Positions 15,251 through 22,360 of a stretch of DNA of 24,570 nt are shown in pieces; position 1 is the first letter of the stretch; the number at the start of each line of letters is the position of its first letter. Source of the DNA: Bacteroidota bacterium (GTDB lineage: Bacteria; Bacteroidota; Bacteroidia; Chitinophagales; Chitinophagaceae). The DNA lies in the NCBI GenBank assembly GCA_023423285.1, contig JAFAFV010000013.1, positions 1-24,570 of the forward strand. Reading direction: 5' to 3'. Both the position numbers and the translations under genes were made by a program. The notes beneath the pieces were generated by a model. That model was not told where the DNA came from, made no database searches, and worked only from the letters and a program-made list of their open reading frames with translations.

Positions 15251-16165
15251 ATGAGTACAAGTAAACAAAGTAAAGACGCGTTAGGCAAAGGAATCCGCTC
15301 GCTGCTGGGCAGCATTGATGCCGAATTAAAAGGCGGCGCCGGCGAGCTGAAGAAAACCGTGGTAGAAAACGCTACCGGCATATCCCGCATTCCTCTGTCA
15401 GAAATTGAAACCAACCCTAAACAGCCGCGTACAGACTTTGACGAGCAGGCTTTACAGGAACTGGCCGAATCCATAAAAATGCACGATATCATTCAGCCCA
15501 TTACGGTGTCGCGCATGGCCAATGGCCGCTACAGGCTTATTTCGGGCGAGCGCCGGTTTCGCGCTTCTAAAATGGCTGGGTTGAAAGATGTTCCTGCTTA
15601 CATTCGCCAGGCCAATGATGCCGAACTGCTGGAGCTTGCACTGCTGGAAAACCTTCAGCGCGAAGACCTGAACGCTATGGAAGTGGCGCTTAGTTACAAG
15701 CGCATGATGGATGAACTGGAGTACACGCAGGACCATGTAGCTGAAAGGATGGGCAAAGACCGCAGCACCATTTCTAATTTCATCCGCCTTTTAAAACTAC
15801 CCCCTGATATTCAACTGGCTGTTCGCAATGGAGAGCTGAGCATGGGCCATGCGCGCGCTTTGATCAATATTGATACGGTGGACAAACAGCTTTTTATTTT
15901 TAAAGAGATCAGAGACCGCGGCCTCTCGGTTAGACAAACAGAGGCTTTGGTGCGCAACCTGTACAAGCAGTCTGGCAATAAAAAAGCCAAGGCTGGCGGC
16001 CTTTCGGCGCCTTTTCAGCGTTTAGAAGATAAGCTTGCATCGCATTTTGAAACACGCGTTAAATTAAAGCACAGCAGCAATGGAAACGGGCAGATCACTT
16101 TTGACTATTATTCTGTAGAAGAATTGAACAAATTGCTCAGCAACTTTAACGTAACAGTAGATTAA
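15251..16165 (+). CDS. parB: Chromosome-partitioning protein ParB
   Basis: The product is 304 residues from the ATG at 15251, which gives the usual ParB opening (KDALGKGIRSLLGSI). An in-frame upstream extension to 15215 would translate part of the heptad repeat and is rejected. The N-terminal CTP-binding domain contains IETNPKQPRTDFDE and the GERRFRA motif at residues 99-105. The central helix-turn-helix (YTQDHVAERMGKDRSTISNF) binds parS. The C-terminus (FQRLEDKLASHFETRVKLKH) is the dimerisation region. ParB spreads around parS and is moved by ParA. No convincing parS site is visible in the window. DUF5683 follows after 19 bp. Confidence 0.95.
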   Translation: MSTSKQSKDALGKGIRSLLGSIDAELKGGAGELKKTVVENATGISRIPLSEIETNPKQPRTDFDEQALQELAESIKMHDIIQPITVSRMANGRYRLISGERRFRASKMAGLKDVPAYIRQANDAELLELALLENLQREDLNAMEVALSYKRMMDELEYTQDHVAERMGKDRSTISNFIRLLKLPPDIQLAVRNGELSMGHARALINIDTVDKQLFIFKEIRDRGLSVRQTEALVRNLYKQSGNKKAKAGGLSAPFQRLEDKLASHFETRVKLKHSSNGNGQITFDYYSVEELNKLLSNFNVTVD

Positions 16166-16184
16166 TAACCAGCATATTTGCAGC

Positions 16185-16853
16185 ATGAACCTGCTCCAAA
16201 AACTTTTTTCACTCATCCTTTTCCTTTCCTTCTTTTCTATAGCAGGCTATGCGCAAATTGCTGACACCACAGTTGCAAGAAAACTAATGGATGCCAAAGA
16301 CAGCTTGATACGGCCCGCCGAAGAAAACGTAGCGCTCAAAGAAACCGATAGCATTAAGTTAAAAAATCCTAATCACCGCGACCCGGGCAAAGCTGCATTA
16401 CGCTCTGCCATTTTACCCGGCTGGGGCCAAGTGTATAATAAAAAAATATGGAAGGTACCCATCGTTTACGCAGCCCTTGGCGGCACAGCCTGGTATTTTT
16501 TAGATAACCGCAAATGGTACAAAGATTTCAGGCAGGGCTTTAAAGTAGCCTATAATATTGCAACAAACGGAGACAGTACGGGGTACGATAAAATAAAAAC
16601 TTTTGAAGTGAAGAATGCCGTTGACAACAACTGGCAAAACGAACTAAAAGCTTACCGGGATGATTTCAGGCGAAGTTTAGATTACTCAGCAGTGTATTTT
16701 GTAATTGCCTGGGCATTGAACGTGGTTGATGCCACGGTAGATGCACATTTAAGTACATTTGACGTTAGCCCTGATCTTACCTTTAAGATACAACCGGGCT
16801 ACAGCGAACTGGCCCGAACGAACGGGCTGAGTTTACAGCTAAAATTTAAGTAG
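16185..16853 (+). CDS. DUF5683-family membrane/exported protein
   Basis: This 222-residue protein has an N-terminal signal or anchor sequence (about 4-23, ending in GYAQ) and a charged linker to about residue 65. The DUF5683 core follows: DPGKAALRSAILPGWGQVYN, then a hydrophobic segment around 87-105 (VPIVYAALGGTAWYFLDN), the conserved KWYKDFRQGFKVAYN region, and a second hydrophobic segment near 170-185 (YFVIAWALNVVDATVDAH). The function is unknown. The family almost always follows parB in Bacteroidota, which suggests an envelope role linked to growth or segregation, but that is inference from synteny only. It probably shares the parAB transcript (19-bp gap). CATATTTG, a 7/8 -7 match, ends 4 nt before the ATG. 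Confidence 0.88.
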   Translation: MNLLQKLFSLILFLSFFSIAGYAQIADTTVARKLMDAKDSLIRPAEENVALKETDSIKLKNPNHRDPGKAALRSAILPGWGQVYNKKIWKVPIVYAALGGTAWYFLDNRKWYKDFRQGFKVAYNIATNGDSTGYDKIKTFEVKNAVDNNWQNELKAYRDDFRRSLDYSAVYFVIAWALNVVDATVDAHLSTFDVSPDLTFKIQPGYSELARTNGLSLQLKFK

Positions 16854-16918
16854 CTGTAAAACATACAATTTTTTTGAAAGTAACTGCTGATAATTATCAT
16901 TATAAACCAACAACAAAC

Positions 16919-17635
16919 ATGAAGATAGCATTAATAGGATATGGTAAAATGGGTAAAGCCATTGAGGCCATTGCTTTGGAACGGGGCCACGAAATTGTTT
17001 TGAAAATTGACGTGGACAATGCGCACGAGTTTACAAAAGAAAACCTTCAGTCTGCTGATGCAGCTATTGAATTTACAGGACCGCATACAGCTTTTAGTAA
17101 TATTATAAAACTGCTTGAATATGGTGTACCCGTAGTTAGCGGTTCCACCGGCTGGCTGCATCAATGGGAGGAGGCTAAAAGTGCCTGCGCTGCCGGTAAC
17201 GGCACGCTGCTATATGCCAGCAATTTTAGTATTGGGGTGAATTTATTTTTTGAACTCAATAAAAAACTGGCGGCTTTAATGCACCCGCACAGTGATTATA
17301 ATGTAAGTCTTGAAGAAATTCATCATACCGCTAAGGTTGATGCCCCAAGCGGAACTGCTATTACACTTGCTGAGCAAATCATGGAAGTGTATACTGAAAA
17401 GATAGAATGGGTGAACGATATACAGCCAACAGAAAGTCAGCTATTGATCAGCAGTAAAAGAGAAGACCCCGCACCAGGCACACACACTATATTTTACAAA
17501 TCAGAAATTGACGATATTACAATTACCCATACGGCTCACAGCCGCAAAGGTTTTGCACTGGGTGCCGTACTTGCCGCAGAATATGCAAAAGATAAAAAAG
17601 GCATTTTAACCATGAAGGAAGTGCTGGGGGTGTAA
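16919..17635 (+). CDS. dapB: 4-hydroxy-tetrahydrodipicolinate reductase
   Basis: DapB reduces 4-hydroxy-tetrahydrodipicolinate with NAD(P)H on the diaminopimelate/lysine route, which also feeds peptidoglycan. The 238-residue protein starts at the ATG at 16919, giving MKIALIGYGKMGKAIEA with the dinucleotide-binding GYGKMG loop; a longer frame from a TTG at 16874 adds unrelated residues. The short coenzyme domain shows DAAIEFTGPHTAF and VSGSTGW. The active-site motif is EEIHHTAKVDAPSGTA, with catalytic His135 and Lys139 at the family spacing. The length is normal for the shorter Bacteroidota form. It closes the par cluster; no lepB gene follows, although that neighbour is common in the phylum. 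The mrp gene converges 25 bp downstream without an evident terminator. Confidence 0.96.
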   Translation: MKIALIGYGKMGKAIEAIALERGHEIVLKIDVDNAHEFTKENLQSADAAIEFTGPHTAFSNIIKLLEYGVPVVSGSTGWLHQWEEAKSACAAGNGTLLYASNFSIGVNLFFELNKKLAALMHPHSDYNVSLEEIHHTAKVDAPSGTAITLAEQIMEVYTEKIEWVNDIQPTESQLLISSKREDPAPGTHTIFYKSEIDDITITHTAHSRKGFALGAVLAAEYAKDKKGILTMKEVLGV

Positions 17636-17660
17636 GCGAAACGCCTTTAAATTACAGCGG

Positions 17661-18746
17661 TTAATAACCTCTGGCATTCACCTGGTTCACGCCCTTTGTA
17701 ACTTCGGCAGCAAAGGCTTTAAAAGCTTCTTTGGTGATCTCGTCATCGCTCATCATAATAGGTACGCCTATATCACCACCTTCGCGAATGCCCTGCACAA
17801 GCGGTATTTGACCCAGTAATGGAATTTCATATTCTTCGGCCAGCCTTTTGCCGCCTTCTTTACCAAAAATATAATACTTATGATCAGGCAGTTCTGAAGG
17901 AGTAAAGTAGCTCATGTTCTCCACCAGGCCTAATATTTTAGCATTTAACTGCGCCTGGCCAAACATCGCAATACCTTTTTTAGCGTCGGCCAGCGCCACA
18001 TCCTGCGGGGTGGTAACAATTACCACGCCTGTAACCTTCAGCAATTGCATCAGCGTAAGGTGAATATCGCCAGTGCCGGGGGGCATATCCACAATAAGAT
18101 AATCTAACTCGCCCCAGTTTACATCGGTTATAAATTGCCTGATAGCGCTGCTGGCCATTGGTCCGCGCCATACCACAGCCTTGCTTTCGTCTACAAGCAA
18201 CCCAATGCTGAGTAGCTTGATACCGTAGCGATCCAGCGGTTGTATGAGTGGCTTTCCTTCCACATCAATCATCATAGGTCTTTCACCGCGCACACCAAAC
18301 ATAATAGGAACGCTTGGCCCATAAATATCGGCATCCATCAACCCAACATTTGCGCCGGTTTGTGATAATGCCAGCGCCAGGTTGGCTGCAACCGTACTTT
18401 TACCCACTCCACCCTTACCGCTTACTACAGTAATAATATTTTTTACACCAGGCAAAGAAGCATTTACGCCGGTAGTTTTATTGGCAGCAGGCCGTGCGCT
18501 GGTGGCATTACCAGTAAACCCCACCTTTATTACCGCATTTTTATTTACCATAGTTTTAATGGCAGTGATGCAGTCATTTTTTATTTTATCCTTTATTGCA
18601 TTGTCGTGCGTTTGCATTTGCACATTAAAAGAAACGTAATATTTTTCAATTACCAGGTCTTTGATTAATCCCAGCGTTACCAGGTCTTTTTGAAGATTGG
18701 GCTCCTGTACGGTGCTCAGGGCTTTTATTATTTGTTCCTGTGTCAT
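17661..18746 (-). CDS. mrp: Mrp/NBP35-family ATPase (putative Fe-S carrier)
   Basis: This 361-residue protein has an N-terminal MIP18/DUF59-like domain (about 1-85: IIKALSTVQEPNLQKDLVTL). A short Ala/Lys/Thr linker leads to the P-loop ATPase domain, with the deviant Walker A GKGGVGKST at 110-118, LMDADIYGPSVPIMFG, and DYLIVDMPPGTGDIHLT as Walker B. Mrp proteins are thought to assemble or carry iron-sulfur clusters. The CxxC normally found after ENMSYF in the family is missing here: the sequence continues TPSELPDHKYYIFG, and the only cysteine in the protein is Cys59. A cluster-scaffold role is therefore doubtful on sequence alone. The ATG at 18746 opens the DUF59 domain directly. It converges with dapB. 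Confidence 0.92.
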   Translation of the reverse strand: MTQEQIIKALSTVQEPNLQKDLVTLGLIKDLVIEKYYVSFNVQMQTHDNAIKDKIKNDCITAIKTMVNKNAVIKVGFTGNATSARPAANKTTGVNASLPGVKNIITVVSGKGGVGKSTVAANLALALSQTGANVGLMDADIYGPSVPIMFGVRGERPMMIDVEGKPLIQPLDRYGIKLLSIGLLVDESKAVVWRGPMASSAIRQFITDVNWGELDYLIVDMPPGTGDIHLTLMQLLKVTGVVIVTTPQDVALADAKKGIAMFGQAQLNAKILGLVENMSYFTPSELPDHKYYIFGKEGGKRLAEEYEIPLLGQIPLVQGIREGGDIGVPIMMSDDEITKEAFKAFAAEVTKGVNQVNARGY

Positions 18747-18790
18747 ATAAAATCGAATAAAGATTTTGCCGGCTGCATGGTTGCTATAGG

Positions 18791-18825
18791 AAACTCAAAC
18801 CCTTTAACTTAGAACTTGCAAACCT
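18791..18825 (+). repeat. Tandem heptanucleotide repeat between mrp and the 18916 gene
   Basis: Degenerate 7-mers AAACTCA, AACCCTT, TAACTTA, GAACTTG, CAAACCT. The 7-bp rhythm may continue weakly to 18860 (TATGTTA, AATTCAA, ATATAAA, CTACAAA, CTTAAAC). It lies in the 169-bp spacer between divergent genes. Confidence 0.5.
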
Positions 18826-18878
18826 TATGTTAAATTCAAATATAAACTACAAACTTAAACACTCTTTACATCATTTTG

Positions 18879-18910
18879 TTGTCATATTAAGAAATGTGTA
18901 ATTAAATTTG
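18879..18910 (+). promoter_or_regulatory. Promoter 5 nt before the GTG start at 18916
   Basis: TTG at 18879-18881 is followed after 21 nt by a perfect TAAATTTG at 18903-18910. Only GCGCT separates the box from the GTG start codon, so the mRNA would have essentially no leader. Confidence 0.45.
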
Positions 18911-18915
18911 GCGCT

Positions 18916-19554
18916 GTGAAAAGGATCACTCTTTGTTTTACATTATTGTTACTTTTTTTTACCTATCAGGCAAACGCGCAGTTTGAAAAAGCCCGCGACA
19001 GCGTGGTGCAACTTTTTGGTGTGGTAATGACTGCCGACAGTCTGGAAGGTATACCGGCGGTGAGTATTACGGTAAAAGGCTCAAGGCGCGGAACAGTATC
19101 TAACAGAGACGGTGTCTTTTCAATTGCCGTTCTAAAAGGTGATGAAATTGAATTCAGCCACGTAAGTTATAAAACCAAAATCACCAAAGTGCCCCGCGAT
19201 CTTGATGGCAACCAGTATAGCATTGTTCAACTGATGGTGCAGGACACTACCTACCTGCCTGTAGCAATCATTCGACCACGGCCTACCAAAGAGCAATTTG
19301 CCCGTGATTTTGTAAATGTGAAGGTAGCCGAAGATGAAATGGAAATTCTTCGCAAGGCCAACACGCGCGAAATGCAGGCCTCCGTAATGCGCCGCACGCC
19401 TTTTGATGGCCGCGAAATGACCAACCGCCAGTTAGACCAGGTGTATCAGCGTGCCCGCTATCAGGGGCAATTGCCGCCAATGAATATTTTTAACCCGGCC
19501 GCCTGGGCAGAATTTATCAACTCGTGGAAACGTGGGGACTTTAAACGCAAGTAG
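18916..19554 (+). CDS. Secreted protein with carboxypeptidase-regulatory-like domain
   Basis: The 212-residue protein begins at a GTG, chosen because it opens a clear signal peptide (MKRITLCFTLLLLFFTYQAN, cut after ANA or AQ). Residues about 33-110 form a carboxypeptidase D regulatory-like beta-sandwich: LFGVVMTADSLEGIPAVSIT, then KGSRRGTVSNRDGVFSIAVL and EIEFSHVSYKTK. This domain often precedes TonB-dependent receptors, but here it stands alone, followed by a charged helical C-terminus rich in Arg and Gln and no barrel. The role is unknown; it is probably periplasmic. The amidase gene converges 24 bp downstream. Confidence 0.85.
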   Translation: MKRITLCFTLLLLFFTYQANAQFEKARDSVVQLFGVVMTADSLEGIPAVSITVKGSRRGTVSNRDGVFSIAVLKGDEIEFSHVSYKTKITKVPRDLDGNQYSIVQLMVQDTTYLPVAIIRPRPTKEQFARDFVNVKVAEDEMEILRKANTREMQASVMRRTPFDGREMTNRQLDQVYQRARYQGQLPPMNIFNPAAWAEFINSWKRGDFKRK

Positions 19555-19578
19555 CTGCTTTAGTTTTTCTAAACCGTA

Positions 19579-20184
19579 TTATTTTCTCAGCAACTTTTTT
19601 ACTTCCTTTTTTATATATCCATTTTGAATATATGGGTATAAGTTTTTACCCGGGCAACTAGTTTGTTTTGAATAATCTTTATGAGAAGCAATGGAGTCAG
19701 CAGAAATTTTAAACCGCTCTGCAGCGTAAGCAGTGAGCCGGATGAGTGACTGCAATTGCTGATCGTGCAGGGTTTGTACCTCAAGGTTACCCAGGCAGCA
19801 TATAAGTAAGTGGCCGGCGGGGTCATACTCTGTGGATGTTTCCCCAACCGTTAAAGGATTACGGCCTTCATAAATGGTACCATTCGGCGCAATCAGGTAG
19901 TGGTAAGGAATGTCTGCCCAGTTCTTATCAGGGCCCATGCCCCAGCGTTGTATGGCGCTGATCTTTTTTGCAGCGTCTGCATCCATATCAAGCTGTGTGC
20001 CCTCGTGGTGAATGGTAATGCGTAAAGGCGTATGGCTTTTAAATGCTTTGGGAGGCAGGGCATTCCAGCTGCTACGCGGCAATATCTGCACTTCTTTTAC
20101 AGAAGATATTTTCTGCTGTTTGGCACACGAAGTAAGTAACAGCAAAGTGGTTATGACGGGCAGAATTTTTAGAAGAACGTTCAT
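19579..20184 (-). CDS. N-acetylmuramoyl-L-alanine amidase lipoprotein (Amidase_2)
   Basis: The 201-residue product has a lipoprotein signal with lipobox LLTSC (lipidation at Cys20), so it should be membrane-anchored facing the periplasm. The Amidase_2/PGRP-like domain runs from about 35 to 185: ITIHHEG with a zinc-binding His59/His60, IPYHYLIAPNGTIYEGRN in the middle, and SHKDYSKQTSCPG with the other ligands His168 and Cys177. Such enzymes cut the bond between N-acetylmuramate and L-alanine of the stem peptide. The gene is divergent from the MurC-like ligase across a 276-bp gap, which hints at a shared role in wall turnover, but there is no direct evidence. Confidence 0.9.
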   Translation of the reverse strand: MNVLLKILPVITTLLLLTSCAKQQKISSVKEVQILPRSSWNALPPKAFKSHTPLRITIHHEGTQLDMDADAAKKISAIQRWGMGPDKNWADIPYHYLIAPNGTIYEGRNPLTVGETSTEYDPAGHLLICCLGNLEVQTLHDQQLQSLIRLTAYAAERFKISADSIASHKDYSKQTSCPGKNLYPYIQNGYIKKEVKKLLRK

Positions 20185-20460
20185 AAAGTAATCTTTATTT
20201 ATGCTTCAAATTTGAATAATTAAAAGTAACCATAAAACCATATTGTAAACAGGCCCGAAAATCTCCCTTTTCCAAATCAGGAATTCTCTTTAAAAATGCT
20301 CAATATTATCCACCCACCAGGTACCGTGACAGGCCTTCAACTGTGTACCTTTAATTTCTTACAGTAAGTTATCCATGCGCTGTCTAAATTTTACCAAAAT
20401 ACAAATTTATCATCTGCAACATTTTCTTTACGACATTTGCGACACAACAAATAAGTAATC
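20185..20460. other. Divergent spacer with a 12-bp perfect palindrome
   Basis: This 276-bp gap separates the amidase and the MurC-like ligase. TTCAAATTTGAA at 20205-20216 is a perfect palindrome 20 nt upstream of the amidase start and could be an operator. GACATTTG at 20432-20439 is a 7/8 -7 box 21 nt before the ligase ATG. TTATCCACC (20306-20314) and TTATCCATG (20369-20377) resemble DnaA boxes but are too few and imperfect for an origin. Nothing else is recognisable. Confidence 0.3.
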
Positions 20461-21840
20461 ATGGCAGACAGGCTGAAGAATCTTCAACATGTTTTTTTTA
20501 TTGGTGTGGCCGGTGCAGGCATGAGCGCGATTGCACAATACCTGCGTGGTACAGGATTAAAAGTTTCGGGCAGCGACCGGTTTTTTAACGAAGGCAAAGC
20601 CGGCGATATAAAAGAAAAATTAGAAGCAGATGGCATTGCCTGTTTTTTGCAGGACGGCAGCGGCATCACGTGTGATGTAGACCTGGTTGTTGCATCTACC
20701 GCCATTGAAGATACCGTGGTAGAAATTAAAAAAGCAAAGGAACTGGCTATACCTGTCATGAGAAGAGCAGCATTACTGGCACTTATCAGCGACAGCAAAA
20801 AAACGATTGCCGTAGGCGGCACCAGCGGCAAAAGCACTACAACCGCTATGTTGTTTGACATCATGACCCATGCCGGGCTATCGCCCTCTATTATTAGCGG
20901 CGCAGGACTTGTAAGCCTTATTAAACAAGGAAAGATCGGCAACGCTTATGTGGGCCATAGCGACTGGCTACTGATAGAAGCAGACGAAAGCGATGGATCT
21001 ATTGTTCAGTATCACCCGGAAATTGGCTTGCTGCTGAACATTGAAAAAGACCATAAGGAAATGGACGAGCTTATTAGCATATTTTCTGTGTTTCAGCAAA
21101 ACAGCAACACGTTCGTGGTAAATCGCTCTAATGCTTATTCCCAAAGCCTTTCCGTTGATGCCGGTAACGACTTTGCTGTGGAAGGCAACGAACAGGATGC
21201 CGGTTTCATTGCCACTGATTTTTTTCAAAACGGCTTTCAAATCTCTTTTAAAATTAATGATGAACCTTTTGCACTTAATGCATCAGGGCGGCACAATATG
21301 GAAAACGCAACCGCAGCAGCAGCCACCGCTGCATTAGTGGGTGTACCATTAAAAGTGGCCGCAGAAGCTTTGAAAGATTATGAAGGCATTTACCGGCGTG
21401 GCCAGGTATTGGGGCATAAAAACGGTGTGTGGGTGGTAGATGATTTTGCACACAATCCAGTTAAATGCGGCGCGGCAATCCGCTCGGCACAACCAGTGGC
21501 TGATAAAGTAATCGCATGGTTGCAGCCCCATGGTTATGCGCCCACCCGTTTCTTACGTAAAGAATTTGTAAAAGAAATTTCAGAAGCGCTGCGCCCGCAG
21601 GATGAGATGTGGATGAGTGAGATCTTTTATGCCGGTGGCACAGCTAAGAAAGATATTTCGGCCAATGATCTAATCACCGATATTAAAGCTACTGGCCGCA
21701 ATGCTGTTTTCATCGAAGACAGAAACAACCTGCTGACAGCGCTGCGCCCTCATCTTACACCCGGTACCGTACTTTTAATGATGGGAGCCAGAGATCCATC
21801 GCTGGAAGGTTTTGTTAGAGATTTGTACGAAAAACTTTAG
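20461..21840 (+). CDS. MurC-like Mur ligase family protein
   Basis: A 459-residue ATP-dependent amide ligase with the three Mur ligase domains. The N-terminal UDP-binding domain begins HVFFIGVAGAGMSAIAQYL, as in UDP-N-acetylmuramate:L-alanine ligase. The central domain has the P-loop GTSGKST (residues 120-126; Lys124), ADESDGS and LNIEKDH. The C-terminal domain has VVDDFAHNP and AWLQPHGYAPTRFL. Canonical MurC reads GTHGKTT in the P-loop and GHHPTE in the C-terminal motif; both histidine positions differ here (Ser122, and Asn in AHNP). The gene is not among other cell-wall synthesis genes, so it is probably a second MurC-like enzyme beside a canonical one elsewhere, possibly for recycling or another substrate. 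Its stop overlaps that of the convergent thioredoxin gene. Confidence 0.88.
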   Translation: MADRLKNLQHVFFIGVAGAGMSAIAQYLRGTGLKVSGSDRFFNEGKAGDIKEKLEADGIACFLQDGSGITCDVDLVVASTAIEDTVVEIKKAKELAIPVMRRAALLALISDSKKTIAVGGTSGKSTTTAMLFDIMTHAGLSPSIISGAGLVSLIKQGKIGNAYVGHSDWLLIEADESDGSIVQYHPEIGLLLNIEKDHKEMDELISIFSVFQQNSNTFVVNRSNAYSQSLSVDAGNDFAVEGNEQDAGFIATDFFQNGFQISFKINDEPFALNASGRHNMENATAAAATAALVGVPLKVAAEALKDYEGIYRRGQVLGHKNGVWVVDDFAHNPVKCGAAIRSAQPVADKVIAWLQPHGYAPTRFLRKEFVKEISEALRPQDEMWMSEIFYAGGTAKKDISANDLITDIKATGRNAVFIEDRNNLLTALRPHLTPGTVLLMMGARDPSLEGFVRDLYEKL

Positions 21841-22214
21841 GCTTTTTCATCTTCTGCCTTATGCAGCAGGTGTTCTTCAATTATTTGCTTAAATGTATTT
21901 TTAGGCAATGCACCTGGTTGCATAGAAGGTTCTCCATCTGCAGGAATAAAAATAAACGTTGGAATACTTCTGATGCCCAAAGCTGCCGAAAGTTGCTGCT
22001 CTGCTTCCGTATCAATTTTATAGATCAGCAACTTGCCTTCGTATTCGTCAGAAAGTTCTTCAAGAACAGGCGCCACCATTTTACAGGGGCCGCACCAGTC
22101 GGCATAAAAATCAATAATGGCAGGCAGGGTTCCCTGGTATTTCCATTCTTTCTCTGCATCAAAATCAAATATCTTTTCTTTAAACCCCTGTGTGGTTAAC
22201 TGGATGGTAGGCAT
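21837..22214 (-). CDS. trxA: Thioredoxin
   Basis: This 125-residue thioredoxin has the redox site WCGPCK (Cys41 and Cys44) preceded by AIIDFYAD, and the cis-proline loop SIPTFIFIP. It has no signal peptide, so it is cytoplasmic. The ATG at 22214 was chosen because the longer frame (to 22262) adds residues outside the domain that do not resemble a signal peptide. CAACTTTG (22239-22232), a 7/8 -7 match, lies 17 nt upstream. The C-terminus has a charged tail of about 12 residues (EEHLLHKAEDEKA). The stop codon overlaps that of the MurC-like gene on the other strand by 4 bp, so no terminator fits between them. Confidence 0.94.
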   Translation of the reverse strand: MPTIQLTTQGFKEKIFDFDAEKEWKYQGTLPAIIDFYADWCGPCKMVAPVLEELSDEYEGKLLIYKIDTEAEQQLSAALGIRSIPTFIFIPADGEPSMQPGALPKNTFKQIIEEHLLHKAEDEKA

Positions 22215-22290
22215 AATGTATCTGTTTAGATCAAAGTTGCGGTAAATAATGTAAGCAGGCAAATAATTAGGAATTTGTTTAAACTACCGC

Positions 22291-22332
22291 CTGAATGCTG
22301 TATGCTGTAATTATCAATTGTGAATTATTAAT
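22291..22332 (+). repeat. Tandem heptanucleotide repeat upstream of the MBL gene
   Basis: Six consecutive 7-mers: CTGAATG, CTGTATG, CTGTAAT, TATCAAT, TGTGAAT, TATTAAT, then TACATTT. Units 3-6 share the ending AAT. The array ends 28 nt before the ATG at 22361, and its last part overlaps a -7-like TACATTTC. Confidence 0.6.
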
Positions 22333-22360
22333 TACATTTCCATCCAAAAAATATCATTAC

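Noticed and set aside
16874..16918. N-terminal extension of DapB from a TTG
   Set aside because: The dinucleotide-binding fold starts directly at the ATG at 16919.
20306..20377. Two DnaA-box-like sequences (TTATCCACC, TTATCCATG)
   Set aside because: Both are imperfect, only two are present, and there is no dnaA or AT-rich unwinding region nearby; chance matches are likely. The parAB genes alone do not imply an origin in this phylum.
22215..22262. N-terminal extension of thioredoxin
   Set aside because: The extra residues lie outside the domain and do not look like a signal peptide; the ATG at 22214 fits the family and has a -7-like box upstream.
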